Shown here: one piece after another, positions 1 through 8,814 of the stretch | Numbering within the stretch: position 1 is the stretch's first letter | Layout: every line of letters begins with the position of its first letter | From: Micromonospora luteifusca | GTDB lineage: Bacteria; Actinomycetota; Actinomycetes; Mycobacteriales; Micromonosporaceae | DNA length: 64,000 bases | NCBI RefSeq assembly: GCF_016907275.1 | Contig: NZ_JAFBBP010000001.1 | Location: 1,612,001-1,676,000, forward strand | Direction of reading: 5' to 3' | Notes under the pieces: model-generated | The model's database searches: none | What the model saw: the letters and a program-made list of their open reading frames with translations, nothing else | Told to the model about the DNA's origin: nothing | Program-made: the position numbers and the translations under genes

Positions 1-198
1 GTGCTCCCCCGAGCCACCGACCGCGCCAAGGACCTCGGCGTCATCAACATCGCCAACTCGGCGCCGCAGGTGCTCGGCCCGGCGCTCTCCGCCCCGCTCG
101 TGGTGTACCTGGGCGGTTACCCCACGCTCTACGCGGTCACCGCCGTGGTCACCCTGATCGGCAGCGCCCTGGTCGTCAAGATCCGCTCAGTCCCCTGA
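1..198 (+). CDS. MFS transporter, C-terminal fragment (cut by window edge)
   Basis: Only the last 65 residues are in the window. The reading frame is open from base 1, so the true start lies upstream. The fragment holds two hydrophobic stretches, about residues 20-38 and 42-60, consistent with the last membrane helices of a major facilitator superfamily permease. The stretch reading NIANSAPQVLGPALSAPLVV resembles the helix-11 region of multidrug-type MFS proteins. The substrate cannot be inferred. It ends 51 bases before gltX on the same strand. Confidence 0.6.
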   Translation: MLPRATDRAKDLGVINIANSAPQVLGPALSAPLVVYLGGYPTLYAVTAVVTLIGSALVVKIRSVP

Positions 199-236
199 GT
201 CAGGGGGCCGTGGCGGAAAGCCGTCGACGGTCGCCG

Positions 237-242
237 TAGGCT
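237..242 (+). promoter_or_regulatory. Candidate -10 element of gltX (leaderless)
   Basis: TAGGCT ends 7 bases before the GTG start of gltX, the spacing expected between a -10 hexamer and a transcription start at or next to the start codon. No clear -35 was found. The G-rich run before the GTG could alternatively act as a ribosome-binding site. Confidence 0.35.
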
Positions 243-249
243 GGGGGAC

Positions 250-1659
250 GTGACGGTTCGCGTGCGCTTCGCTCCCTCCCCGACCGGTATGTTCCACGTC
301 GGCGGCGCCCGCTCGGCGCTGCAGAACTGGATCTACGCCAAGCAGCAGGGCGGTGTGTTCGTACTTCGCATCGAAGACACCGACGCGGCGCGCAACAAGC
401 CCGAGTGGACCGAGGGCATCCTCTCCGCGCTGGACTGGATCGGCATCTCCCGGGGCAGCTACGAGGGCCCGTACTTCCAGTCGGAGAACGCCGGCGAGCA
501 CCGGGCCGCCGCCGCCCGCCTCTACGAGTCCGGCCGCGCCTACTACTGCGACTGCACCCGCGAGGACGTGCAGGCCCGCACCGGCTCGCAGTACCAGGGC
601 TACGACGGCTACCACCGCGACCGCAACCTCGGCCCCGGGGTGGGGCACGCACTGCGCTTCCGTACGCCGGACGAGGGCACGACCGTGGTGGTCGACCTGA
701 TCCGCGGTGAGCCCACCTTCGAGAACCGACTCATCGAGGACTTCGTCATCGCCCGGGGCGACGGCTCGCCGGTCTTCCTGCTGGCCAACGTCGTCGACGA
801 CATGACCATGGGGATCACCCATGTGGTCCGGGCCGAGGAGCACCTGCCCAACACGCCCAAGCAGCAGCTGCTCTGGGACGCTCTCGGGGTCAAGCCGCCG
901 GTCTGGGCGCACGTGCCGGTGGTGGTCAACGAGAAGCGGCAGAAGCTCTCCAAGCGGCGGGACAAGGTGGCGCTGGAGGCGTACCGCGAGGAGGGCTACC
1001 TTCCCGGCGCGATGCGCAACTACCTGATGCTGCTCGGCTGGGCGCCCTCGGGGGACCGCGAGATCGTCCCCTGGTCGGTCATCGAGGACGAGTTCCGGCT
1101 GGAGGAGGTCAACCCCTCCCCCGCGTTCTTCGACGAGAAGAAGCTGCGCGCTTTCAACGGCGACTACATCCGCGCGCTGCCGGTGGATGAGTTCGTCGAC
1201 GCCTGCCAGCCATGGCTGACCGGCACCGGGACGATCGCGCCGCCGCCGTGGCAGCCCGAGGAGTTCGACGCCGAGGCGTTCGCCGCCGTGGCGCCGCTGG
1301 CCCAGACCCGGATCACGGTGCTCAGCGAGATCGTGCCGAACGTCGATTTCCTCTTCCTGGCCTCGCCGCTGATCGACGAAGCCGCCTGGGCCAAGACGAT
1401 GAAGGACGGCTCGGCCGAGCTGCTGGACTCCGCCATCGCGGCGTTCGACGCGCTGGAGTCCTGGGATGCCGACTCGCTGAAGTCGACGCTGGAGGCGGTC
1501 GGCGCCGAGCGTGGTCTCAAGCTCGGCAAGACGCAGGCGCCGGTCCGGGTCGCGGTCACCGGCCGCACCGTGGGCCTGCCGTTGTTCGAGTCGCTGGAGG
1601 TGCTCGGTCGCGAGCGCACCCTGACCCGGATGCGCGCCGCCCGACTCCGCCTGGTCTGA
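250..1659 (+). CDS. gltX: Glutamyl-tRNA synthetase
   Basis: Cytoplasmic class I aminoacyl-tRNA synthetase charging tRNA-Glu, 469 residues, the usual length for a bacterial GluRS. The N-terminus [18 protein letters not shown] carries the HIGH-equivalent signature (HVGG at about 16-19). The KMSKS-equivalent is KLSKR near residues 232-236. The C-terminal third is the helical anticodon-binding region. The GTG start puts the Rossmann strand [10 protein letters not shown] at the extreme N-terminus, as in orthologs. In actinobacteria a single non-discriminating GluRS usually also makes Glu-tRNA-Gln for GatCAB. That is family knowledge and is not shown here. It stands alone between the MFS gene and the convergent CopC-like gene. 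Confidence 0.96.
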   Translation: MTVRVRFAPSPTGMFHVGGARSALQNWIYAKQQGGVFVLRIEDTDAARNKPEWTEGILSALDWIGISRGSYEGPYFQSENAGEHRAAAARLYESGRAYYCDCTREDVQARTGSQYQGYDGYHRDRNLGPGVGHALRFRTPDEGTTVVVDLIRGEPTFENRLIEDFVIARGDGSPVFLLANVVDDMTMGITHVVRAEEHLPNTPKQQLLWDALGVKPPVWAHVPVVVNEKRQKLSKRRDKVALEAYREEGYLPGAMRNYLMLLGWAPSGDREIVPWSVIEDEFRLEEVNPSPAFFDEKKLRAFNGDYIRALPVDEFVDACQPWLTGTGTIAPPPWQPEEFDAEAFAAVAPLAQTRITVLSEIVPNVDFLFLASPLIDEAAWAKTMKDGSAELLDSAIAAFDALESWDADSLKSTLEAVGAERGLKLGKTQAPVRVAVTGRTVGLPLFESLEVLGRERTLTRMRAARLRLV

Positions 1660-1722
1660 TCTCCGAACCGACTCCCGCGCCGTCTCGGCGGCCGGTCGCC
1701 GGCCAGCCTGGTGCCCGGCCGC

Positions 1723-2388
1723 TCAGCGGCGTCGGGCTCGGTGCCGCCGCTGCAACCCGACGACGAGCGCGCCCACCAGCAGAGCCGCCGCGATCGTCCA
1801 CAGCCAGCCGCGCAACTGGCTGCTCTCCTGCGCCACCGGCACCGGGCTGCCCGTCGGAGTCGCACCAGCGGTCGCGGTGGCGGCCGGCGTCACCGACGAC
1901 GCCGCGTTCGCGGTCGGACCCACCGCCGCGGTCGGGGCGGAGCCACCGGCGGTCGGGGCGGAGCCGTCAGTGATCGACGGCGAGGCGGACGGGTCGGCGG
2001 CGGTGCCGGTCGTGAGGGTGAACCGCACCTCGCCCTTCACCGGGTGCCCGTCGCTGGACGCGAGCTGGTAGCCGACGATGTAGAGCCCAGCGGCACCCGG
2101 CTTGAACGGCACACGCACGCGGCTGCCATCGAAGGCCGGTGGGCCGCCAGCGACCACATTGTCCGGTCCGGTTATTGTGATCTTCGTTGTAGCGGGTGCT
2201 GGCCTGGCCAGGAACCGCAGCTCGATCCGGGCGGGCGCCTTCGCCACCCGGGCGCCGTCGCGCGGATCGCTGCCGGTCAGCGAGTTGTGCGCGGCGGCCG
2301 GTGTCGCAGGCACCAGAAACGACACACCGAACGCCACGCCGAGCACCACTGGCACAACTCGCGCAGCACGTGCGACCCTGCCCACCAT
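1723..2388 (-). CDS. CopC-domain copper resistance-like membrane-anchored protein
   Basis: 221 residues. A signal peptide ends near ATPAAAHNSL, so the mature protein would start with the His that serves as an N-terminal copper ligand in CopC proteins. The beta-sandwich CopC domain (about 35-125) includes GSDPRDGARV and SSDGHPVKGEVRF, the second with a conserved His. A Ser/Thr/Pro/Ala-rich linker (about 130-185) leads to one transmembrane helix (about 190-210) and an Arg-rich cytoplasmic tail. Role: extracytoplasmic copper binding or delivery. The usual partner CopD is absent here. A strong SD, GGAGGGG, lies just upstream of the ATG. It is convergent with gltX and divergent from the gene at 2609. 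Confidence 0.85.
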   Translation of the reverse strand: MVGRVARAARVVPVVLGVAFGVSFLVPATPAAAHNSLTGSDPRDGARVAKAPARIELRFLARPAPATTKITITGPDNVVAGGPPAFDGSRVRVPFKPGAAGLYIVGYQLASSDGHPVKGEVRFTLTTGTAADPSASPSITDGSAPTAGGSAPTAAVGPTANAASSVTPAATATAGATPTGSPVPVAQESSQLRGWLWTIAAALLVGALVVGLQRRHRARRR

Positions 2389-2608
2389 GAACCCCTCCGT
2401 AAGGGTACGATCCGCCCGCTGATCAAACGGCTCCTCATTAGTTGAGCAGAGATCGCAGATAGTTCCAATTACTGTTCCACAAGCTGCAACTCATCGACGT
2501 TCTGCGGAGTCTGTAGGAGTAGGCCTCGGCCATCCGGTCGGCGCCGCACCGGCAAACCGGTCCAGGCGTCACAGCGAAGCCATCCATCGAACGGGGCGAG
2601 GAGGCGGG

Positions 2609-3259
2609 ATGGTCCGACAGATGAGGCGGTTGGCCGCCGTGCTGGCGGGCACGCTGGCGACGGCGCTGCTGTCGCTCGGCACCGCCGGCCCGGCATGGGC
2701 GGCGCCGAACCCGGCACCGGCCGGGGTGGACATCACGGGCGTGGGGTTGTCCGAGCCGCTGCGGTTACGCGCGGACAAGCAGCCCGCTCACGTCACTGCG
2801 GTCATCGAGCAGGTCAACTTCCTCGCTCGTACCGGCATGTCGACCGGCCCCAAGCCAGCCGACCTCGGTCCGAAGTACACGATCGTGGTGCTCGCCGGCG
2901 AGACGCCGAAGCAGACGTACGACCTCTATCCCAAGGCTGTCGGTGGTCCGCGGGTCTTCCGGCCCGCGAAGCAGCCGGACGCCCGCAAGACCAGTGCCGG
3001 TTGGTTCCTGGGCCGGCTCAGCATGTCCGAGACCCTGCGCACCGCCGGTGTGCCACTGGAGCGGCAGTTCGACACGGTCAGCGGCGGCGTGGGCGGCGGC
3101 GAGCGGGTGCTCCCGGAGGACACGCTCGACCCCGCGAAGGATCTCGACGAGGCCCTTGGCGACCTGCAGCACCTGCTGCTGCTCAATGTCGGGGTGATGC
3201 TCACCATCACGGTCGGCCTCGCCGGGATCGCCCTGCTGATCCGCCGCCGCACCCGCTGA
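2609..3259 (+). CDS. Secreted, C-terminally anchored hypothetical protein
   Basis: 216 residues. Signal peptide with signal-peptidase site near GPAWAAPNPAP, an extracytoplasmic region of about 155 residues, a C-terminal transmembrane helix (LLLNVGVMLTITVGLAGIAL) and a short Arg tail. SD GAGGAGG precedes the ATG. No catalytic motif is recognised. The topology (type I, exposed domain, single anchor) matches many uncharacterised actinobacterial envelope proteins. It is divergent from the CopC-like gene over a relatively AT-rich 220-base gap (2389-2608) that probably holds both promoters. Confidence 0.75.
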   Translation: MVRQMRRLAAVLAGTLATALLSLGTAGPAWAAPNPAPAGVDITGVGLSEPLRLRADKQPAHVTAVIEQVNFLARTGMSTGPKPADLGPKYTIVVLAGETPKQTYDLYPKAVGGPRVFRPAKQPDARKTSAGWFLGRLSMSETLRTAGVPLERQFDTVSGGVGGGERVLPEDTLDPAKDLDEALGDLQHLLLLNVGVMLTITVGLAGIALLIRRRTR

Positions 3260-3330
3260 CCTGCTCGGCGTCGGCGGTGGGCGTCAGCGGCCAGACAGCC
3301 CTCGCGGATCGCTCTCCCAAGCGTCGGTGG

Positions 3331-3657
3331 TCAGCACCAGCGGCGCGGTGGGCGCTCCCGACGGGTCGCCCGCGGACGCGGTCGAACGGGGCCGTGCCGA
3401 TGTGCCCCGGCCCAGCCGGAAAGTTCGCTAAGGCAACCAGCGGGGACGTCTGTGTCGGGCTCGGCGAGGGCGTTGGGCTCGCCGGAGCGCTGGCGCGGGA
3501 GCAGGGTCTCGTCCTCGGCCCGGCCGGCGAGGGGCTCCGCCGGGTGCGATGGCGTGCCGCCGACCGGCCGGCGGTGCTTGCCCGCCGCCTGTGGGTCGTG
3601 CCCCGGCCGGTTGGGCTCGCCCTGGGCGCAGCCGTGCTCGGCCTCCCCGTGCGCCAT
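3331..3657 (-). CDS. Small hydrophilic hypothetical protein
   Basis: Proposed from sequence only: 108 residues, rich in Pro, Glu, Arg and His, with no membrane segment and no recognised domain. The start is ATG at 3657 with SD GAGGAGA about 6 bases upstream. In this frame third codon positions are almost all G or C from the start to about base 3430. The preference then weakens, so the true end may lie near 3425 or a frameshift may be present. It occupies most of the otherwise empty 3260-3870 interval. The remaining bases, 3658-3870, show nothing clear. Confidence 0.45.
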   Translation of the reverse strand: MAHGEAEHGCAQGEPNRPGHDPQAAGKHRRPVGGTPSHPAEPLAGRAEDETLLPRQRSGEPNALAEPDTDVPAGCLSELSGWAGAHRHGPVRPRPRATRRERPPRRWC

Positions 3658-3870
3658 CCCCGGTCTCCTCACGCTCGCCTCACCCGCGGGTGCTCCCCCC
3701 GACGTGCCCTGTCACCGTACTGGCCGGGACCGACGGGCCGCGCGCAGCGTACCTGGGGTCGGCACCGGCCAGTCCACGACGACGACGGTGAGCGCGGGAT
3801 CTGGTAGCGCAGTTCACAGCTTCTTTCCGCGCCGTTCATCTGGAGCGGCCGCAGCCGGGCGGACCGGCGG

Positions 3871-4422
3871 TCAGCGGGTGCGGTGCGCCTCCAGGTCCGC
3901 CCGGCGCAGGAGCGCCCGCAGCGCCACGCCGTGAGCGGCGAGCGCCTCCGCCCCTCCCTCGACGCGGTCGATGACGCAGAGGGCGTGCTCCACCCGGGCA
4001 CCGAGTTCGCGTAGCTGGCCGGTGGAGATGACCACCTGGCCGCCGGAGGTGACGACGTCCTCGACCACCAGCACTCGCCGCCCGGCCAGCTCCGCCCCCT
4101 CGGCCAGCCGGGCCGTCCCGTACGGCTTCGCGGTCTTGCGGACGAAGGCGCAGGGCAGCCCGGTGTGCCGGCCGAGCGCGGTCACCACCGGGATCCCGCC
4201 CATCTCCAACCCGGCCAGCACCTCGGTGTCCGTCGGGACCAGGTGCACCAACTGGGCGGCGACCCGGTCCAGCAGGCGGGGATCCGCCTCGAAGCGGTAC
4301 TTGTCGAAGTACTCGTCGGCGGTCCTGCCGGAACGGAGCACGAACGTGCCGGTCAGCCGGCAGGTCGCGTCGATCTCACGAGCCAGCGCGGCCATCGTTC
4401 CCAGATCAGTCATGATGATCAT
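3871..4422 (-). CDS. pyrE: Orotate phosphoribosyltransferase
   Basis: Converts orotate and PRPP to OMP in pyrimidine synthesis; cytoplasmic. 183 residues. The PRPP-binding loop VLVVEDVVTSGGQ (about residues 118-130) has the acidic pair and following T-S-G-G typical of type I phosphoribosyltransferases, and the mobile-loop segment FVRKTAKPYGTA precedes it. Actinobacterial PyrE is commonly monocistronic and about this long. ATG at 4413 (MTDLG) is an alternative start; neither has a strong SD. It is divergent from the histidine kinase at 4534. Confidence 0.92.
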   Translation of the reverse strand: MIIMTDLGTMAALAREIDATCRLTGTFVLRSGRTADEYFDKYRFEADPRLLDRVAAQLVHLVPTDTEVLAGLEMGGIPVVTALGRHTGLPCAFVRKTAKPYGTARLAEGAELAGRRVLVVEDVVTSGGQVVISTGQLRELGARVEHALCVIDRVEGGAEALAAHGVALRALLRRADLEAHRTR

Positions 4423-4533
4423 TGTCGCTCGGCGCGGGCACGATGCGCGTACCCCTTTCGGCGCATGTCGGTGCCGTCGGCCTCCTCCTCCGGTCGGTGT
4501 CCGAGGGTCGGCGGCTGTGGTGGGATCGTGGGC

Positions 4534-5727
4534 ATGCGACCGCGACCGTGGCTCAACTCCGGCACCCTGGGCCGCGACCTCGCGCTCGCCGGCGCGTCAC
4601 TCGTCGGCGGCCTGGTGCTGCACGCCCTGGGTTGGCAACCGCAGATCCATCCGCACCCGGACGTGCCGTCGGCGCTGTTCCTGCCCCCGCTGCTGGCGAT
4701 GTGCGTGGCGGTGGGCCTGCGCAGGATCGCTCCCCGCACCAGCCTGGCCACCGGCACCGCGGCGCTCGTCGTGGACACCGCGCTCGGCGGTTCGCTGGGG
4801 ACGATCCTGATCTACACCCAGGTGCTCTACGACGCCTGCGTGTACGGCCCGCCACGGCTGTGGCGGTGGTTGCTGCGGGTGACCATCGGCCTGAGCCTGA
4901 TCGGTGCGGCTGTCGGCGTGCTCGTCTTCGGCGAGTGGCGTGGGGTCGCCGTCGGGGTGCCGGTGGTGCTCGTCGGGTTGCTGCCGGTCCTGACCGGCAT
5001 CAGCGTCCGGCAGTACCGCGACCAGGCCGCGGCCGAGCGGGCGCGGGCCGAGCAGACCGCCCGGCTGGTCGAGTTGGACCGCTGGCAGGCGGTCAGCGCC
5101 GAACGGGCCCGGATGGCCCGGGAGTTGCACGACGTGGTCGCCAACCACCTCAGCGCGGTCGCCATCCACGCCACCGCCGTGCTGTCCGTGTCCGGGCTGG
5201 ATCGCGACCAGGTCTCCTCGGCGTTGCGGGTGATCCGGGAGAGCAGCGTGCAGGGCCTGGCGGAGATGCGTCAGATGATCGAGTTGTTGCGCGAGCCGGG
5301 GACCGGCGGTGGGCGGGCCCTGGCAGGCGAGCCGGAGGCGGTCACCGCGCGGCTCGCCGAGGCGGACGGGTTGGTCGAGCGGATCCAGGCCGCCGGCCTC
5401 GCGGTGCGGGTCCGCACCGATGGGGCGCCGGGGCCGCTGCCGGTGGGAGTGGACCTCGCCGCATACCGGATCGTGCAGGAGTCGCTGACCAACGCGCTCA
5501 AGCACGGCACGGGTGAGGCGGAGCTGACGATCGCGTACCGGCCGGCGGAGGTGGTGGTGACGGTGGAGAATCCGGTGCGCCGGGGCGTTGCCGGGGTGCC
5601 GGGCGCCGGGGCGGGGCTGATCGGGATGCGGGAACGGGCCACGCTGCTGGCCGGCCGGTTCACCGCCGGGCCGCGGGACGGCCGCTGGCAGGTCCGGGCC
5701 GCGTTGCCCACCGGGGAGGTCGGGTGA
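4534..5727 (+). CDS. NarL-family sensor histidine kinase
   Basis: 397 residues from ATG 4534 (GTG 4528 is possible). Four to five hydrophobic segments fill residues 10-150, followed by a short coiled coil and a HisKA_3 dimerisation/phosphoacceptor motif MARELHDVVANHLSAVAIHA with the acceptor His near 199. The C-terminal HATPase domain includes the N-box-like LTNALKHG and a GAGLIGMRER G-box. The signal is unknown. It overlaps the response regulator by GTGA, so the pair should be translationally coupled. The domain order is that of the DesK/LiaS type, often sensing membrane state. Confidence 0.9.
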   Translation: MRPRPWLNSGTLGRDLALAGASLVGGLVLHALGWQPQIHPHPDVPSALFLPPLLAMCVAVGLRRIAPRTSLATGTAALVVDTALGGSLGTILIYTQVLYDACVYGPPRLWRWLLRVTIGLSLIGAAVGVLVFGEWRGVAVGVPVVLVGLLPVLTGISVRQYRDQAAAERARAEQTARLVELDRWQAVSAERARMARELHDVVANHLSAVAIHATAVLSVSGLDRDQVSSALRVIRESSVQGLAEMRQMIELLREPGTGGGRALAGEPEAVTARLAEADGLVERIQAAGLAVRVRTDGAPGPLPVGVDLAAYRIVQESLTNALKHGTGEAELTIAYRPAEVVVTVENPVRRGVAGVPGAGAGLIGMRERATLLAGRFTAGPRDGRWQVRAALPTGEVG

Positions 5728-6425
5728 CCAGGCCGGCGCGGTCACCGGGCGACGCGGCCACGGCGACGGTACGGGTGGTCCTCGCGGACGACCAGCCGGC
5801 GGTACGGGCCGGGCTGGCCCTGATCCTGGGCGGCGCTCCGGGTGTCGACGTGGTCGGCGAGGCGGCCGACGGCGACGAGGCGGTGCGGCTGTGTCGGGAG
5901 TTGCGCCCGGACGTGGCGGTGCTGGACGTCCGGATGCCCCACCGGGACGGGATCTCCGCGACCCGGGCGATCGTCACCGATGGGCTCGCCGACGTACTGG
6001 TGCTCACCACCTTCGACCTCGACGAGTACGTCTTCGGCGCGTTGCGCGCCGGCGCGGCCGGGTTCCTGCTCAAGGACACCGATGCCGATGGCCTGGTGAC
6101 GGCGGTGCGTACGGTGGCGCGCGGCGACGGATTCATCGCCCCTGCGGTGACCCGCCGGTTGATCGCCGCCTTCGCGGCCACGGCGCCGGGCGCGTCGGCG
6201 GACACCCGGGCCGCCCTGGGCACCCTCACCCCGCGCGAGCAGGACGTGCTGGCCTGCCTCGGCCTGGGCCTGTCCAACCAGCAGATCGCCGACCGGTTGG
6301 TGCTGGCGGAGAGCACCACCAAGACACACGTGAGCCGGATCCTGGCGAAGTTGGACCTGCGCAGCCGGGTGCAGGCCGCGATCCTGGCCCAGGAGTTGGG
6401 GCTGCCGACTCCCCCGCAACCCTGA
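5724..6425 (+). CDS. NarL/LuxR-family response regulator
   Basis: 233 residues. Receiver domain (about 10-125) with phosphoacceptor Asp near 68 in VAVLDVRMPHRD, the conserved Thr in VLTTFD and Lys in FLLKDT. C-terminal GerE/LuxR helix-turn-helix (about 165-228) reads LTPREQDVLACLGLGLSNQQ then IADRLVLAESTTKTHVSRIL. The GTG start overlaps the kinase stop by four bases. It is the cognate regulator of the kinase at 4534. No target operon is adjacent, since the next gene downstream is the fatty-acid regulator. Confidence 0.93.
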   Translation: MTRPARSPGDAATATVRVVLADDQPAVRAGLALILGGAPGVDVVGEAADGDEAVRLCRELRPDVAVLDVRMPHRDGISATRAIVTDGLADVLVLTTFDLDEYVFGALRAGAAGFLLKDTDADGLVTAVRTVARGDGFIAPAVTRRLIAAFAATAPGASADTRAALGTLTPREQDVLACLGLGLSNQQIADRLVLAESTTKTHVSRILAKLDLRSRVQAAILAQELGLPTPPQP

Positions 6426-6543
6426 GCCGGCCGGCGAATTCCCGTGTCGGTCCGGCCCGGCCGAGCCGCTCGGGGCGGCTGCGAGCCCGCCCGGGGTCGG
6501 TGCCGACGTGGATGGCCTGCTCACCACGTGTCAGGCTAGGGCG

Positions 6544-7809
6544 GTGAGTACGCCGGGCGGTGGGGAGCTGGCGGCCACGCTGCGCCGGATCGAGCGTTCG
6601 GCGGGGGCGTTGGCCACCTCCAGCGTGGCCCGGATGGACGAGACGCTGCCGTGGTTCCGGGCGTTGCCGGCCGATCAGCGCTCCTGGGTGATGCTGGTGG
6701 CCCAGGCGGGCGCCCGGTCGTTGGTGCAGTGGTTGCGCGAGGGCGGCGGCACGGCGGACAGCACCCAGGAAGTCTCGGACGAGGTCTTCGCCGCCGCCCC
6801 GCAGGCGCTGGCCCGGTCGATCACCCTCCAGCAGACCGTGGCGTTGATCAAGGTGACCATCGACGTGGTCGAGGAGCAGGTGTCGCAACTGGCCGCCGAG
6901 GGCGAGGAGCAGCAACTGCGCGAAGCGGTGCTGCGCTTCTCCCGGGAGATCGCCTTTGCCGCCGCCCGGGTGTACGCGCGGGCGGCCGAGTCTCGCGGCG
7001 CCTGGGACGCCCGGTTGCAGGCCCTGCTGGTCGACGCGCTGTTGCGCGGTGACTCTCCGGATGTGCTGGCCAGTCGGGCCGCAGCGCTCGGTTGGGCGGA
7101 CGCGCCGCCGGTGGCGGTGGCGGTCGGCCGCTCCCCCGGTGGGGAGGTCTCCGCGGTGCTGCACGTGGTCTACCGGCAGGCCCGCCGGATCGGTGTGGAG
7201 GTGATCGGCGGGGTGCACGGCGACCGGTTGGTCATCGTGTTGGGCGGTGCGGCGGACCCGTTGACCGCCACCGCCAAGCTGCTGAGCGCGTTCGGCGACG
7301 GGCCGGTGGTGGTCGGTCCGGCCGTACCCAGTCTGGACGAGGCGACCGAGTCGGCGCGGGCCGCGCTGTCCGGCTTCCGGGCGGCGCCGGCCTGGCCCAG
7401 TGCCCCCCGTCCGGTGCCGGCCGCCGACCTGTTGCCCGAGCGGGCCCTCGCCGGCGACGCGGAGGCTCGTCGACGGCTGCGGCACGACGTGTACGCGACC
7501 CTGGTGCGCGCCGGTGGCGAACTGTTGGCGACCCTGGACGCCTTCCTGGCTGCCGGCGGCACACTGGAGAGCGCCGCCCGCGCGTTGTTCGTCCACCCGA
7601 ACACGGTGCGTTACCGGCTTCGGCGGATCGCCGAGGTGACCGGCTTCTCGCCGCTGTCGCCCCGGGACGCGTTCGCCCTTCAGGTCGCGCTGACGGTGGG
7701 TCGGTTGGATCCGGTCGCCCCGCTCACCTCGCCTGTCCCGACTCAGACAATGACCCCGGCGACCCGGAAAACCGCCCAAAACGAGGATGATCCTCGCCGA
7801 TCTTTGTAG
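6544..7809 (+). CDS. fasR: PucR-type regulator of fatty acid synthesis (FasR-like)
   Basis: 421 residues from GTG 6544 (an in-frame ATG at 6508 adds 12). The C-terminus has the PucR-family helix-turn-helix: LLATLDAFLAAGGTLESAAR then ALFVHPNTVRYRLRRIAEVT. The N-terminal two-thirds match the layout of the regulator that sits directly upstream of fabD in Streptomyces and activates the fabDHPF cluster (established for FasR). The position here, 78 bases before fabD, is the strongest support. A CAGGCT hexamer ends 7 bases before the GTG, allowing leaderless transcription. The symbol is inferred from family plus synteny. Confidence 0.8.
   Translation: MSTPGGGELAATLRRIERSAGALATSSVARMDETLPWFRALPADQRSWVMLVAQAGARSLVQWLREGGGTADSTQEVSDEVFAAAPQALARSITLQQTVALIKVTIDVVEEQVSQLAAEGEEQQLREAVLRFSREIAFAAARVYARAAESRGAWDARLQALLVDALLRGDSPDVLASRAAALGWADAPPVAVAVGRSPGGEVSAVLHVVYRQARRIGVEVIGGVHGDRLVIVLGGAADPLTATAKLLSAFGDGPVVVGPAVPSLDEATESARAALSGFRAAPAWPSAPRPVPAADLLPERALAGDAEARRRLRHDVYATLVRAGGELLATLDAFLAAGGTLESAARALFVHPNTVRYRLRRIAEVTGFSPLSPRDAFALQVALTVGRLDPVAPLTSPVPTQTMTPATRKTAQNEDDPRRSL
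7782..7796. promoter_or_regulatory. Short inverted repeat upstream of fabD promoter
   Basis: CGAGGA-TGA-TCCTCG, a perfect 6-bp dyad inside the 3' end of the fasR-like gene and just before the proposed fabD promoter. It is a possible binding site for the regulator, but short dyads arise often in GC-rich DNA. Confidence 0.25.
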
Positions 7810-7832
7810 GAAACCTCTAAACGTCCTAGTGT
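7804..7832 (+). promoter_or_regulatory. Candidate promoter of the fabDHPF operon
   Basis: TTGTAG (7804-7809, overlapping the fasR stop) and TAGTGT (7827-7832) are separated by exactly 17 bases, a good housekeeping-sigma arrangement. Transcription would start near 7839, leaving a leader of about 50 bases with SD GGGAGAG (7873-7879) before the fabD GTG. Confidence 0.5.
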
Positions 7833-7887
7833 GGTTTGGTCGGAGGCGGCACAGCGTTACCCGCCCGTATCCGGGAGAGTCATAGGC

Positions 7888-8814
7888 GTGCTCGCCGTAC
7901 TTAGTCCCGGCCAGGGTTCTCAGAAACCCGGCTTCCTGACCCCATGGCTCGACCTGACCGGCACCGAGGCGCGACTGCGCGAGTGGTCGGCGCTGGCCGG
8001 GGTCGACCTGATGCACCTGGGCACCGCCGCCGACGCCGACGAAATCAAGGACACCGCCCGCACCCAGCCGCTGCTGGTCGCCGCGGCCTTGCTCGCGGCC
8101 GAGCACCTGCCGCTGGACGGCGTCACGCTCACCGCCGGGCACAGCGTCGGCGAGCTGGGCGCCGCCGCCCTGGCCGGTGTGCTGACGGCCGAAGCCGCGA
8201 TCACCCTCGCCGGCGTACGCGGCCGGGAGATGGCCGCCGCGTGCGCGCTGGAGCCGACCGGGATGGCCGCGATGCTCGGCGGCGACCCCGACGAGGTGCT
8301 CGCCGCGATCGAGGCGCACGGGCTGTACCCGGCCAACCGCAACGGCGCCGGGCAGATCGTCGCCGCAGGCGCGCTGGACGGGCTCGACAAGCTCGCCGCC
8401 GAGCCGTCCGCCCGGACCCGGGTCATCCGACTCCAGGTGGCTGGCGCGTTCCACACCCCGTACATGGCCCCGGCCGAGACCGCGCTCGCCGCGGTCGCCG
8501 CCGGGATCACCCCCGCCGACCCGGCCCGGACCCTGCTGTCGAACCTCGACGGCACCGCGGTCGACAACGGTCCGGAGATGGTGCGGCGCCTGGTCCGCCA
8601 GGTCACCGCCCCGGTGCGCTGGGACCTGTGCATGCGTACGCTGGCCGACCTCGGGGTCACCGGCGTGATCGAACTGCCACCGGCCGGCACTCTCGCCGGG
8701 CTGGTCAAGCGGGACCTCAAGGGCGAGGGCGCGCCGGAGATCGTCACCCTGAACACCCCGGACGACCTGCCGGCCGCACGGGACCTGATCGCCCGTATCG
8801 GAGGTCGTTCATGA
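7888..8814 (+). CDS. fabD: Malonyl-CoA:ACP transacylase
   Basis: Loads malonate from CoA onto ACP for type II fatty acid synthesis. 308 residues from GTG 7888, chosen because SD GGGAGAG lies 8 bases upstream and the protein then begins with the family start VLAVLSPGQGSQ. Active-site Ser is in GHSVGE (about residue 86). The partner His lies in GAFHTPYM. The stop overlaps the fabH ATG by four bases. First gene of fabD-fabH-acpP-fabF. Confidence 0.95.
   Translation: MLAVLSPGQGSQKPGFLTPWLDLTGTEARLREWSALAGVDLMHLGTAADADEIKDTARTQPLLVAAALLAAEHLPLDGVTLTAGHSVGELGAAALAGVLTAEAAITLAGVRGREMAAACALEPTGMAAMLGGDPDEVLAAIEAHGLYPANRNGAGQIVAAGALDGLDKLAAEPSARTRVIRLQVAGAFHTPYMAPAETALAAVAAGITPADPARTLLSNLDGTAVDNGPEMVRRLVRQVTAPVRWDLCMRTLADLGVTGVIELPPAGTLAGLVKRDLKGEGAPEIVTLNTPDDLPAARDLIARIGGRS

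Noticed and set aside
6226..8454. Minus-strand open frame across the fasR-fabD region
   Set aside because: Antisense to well-supported genes, with no recognisable domain.
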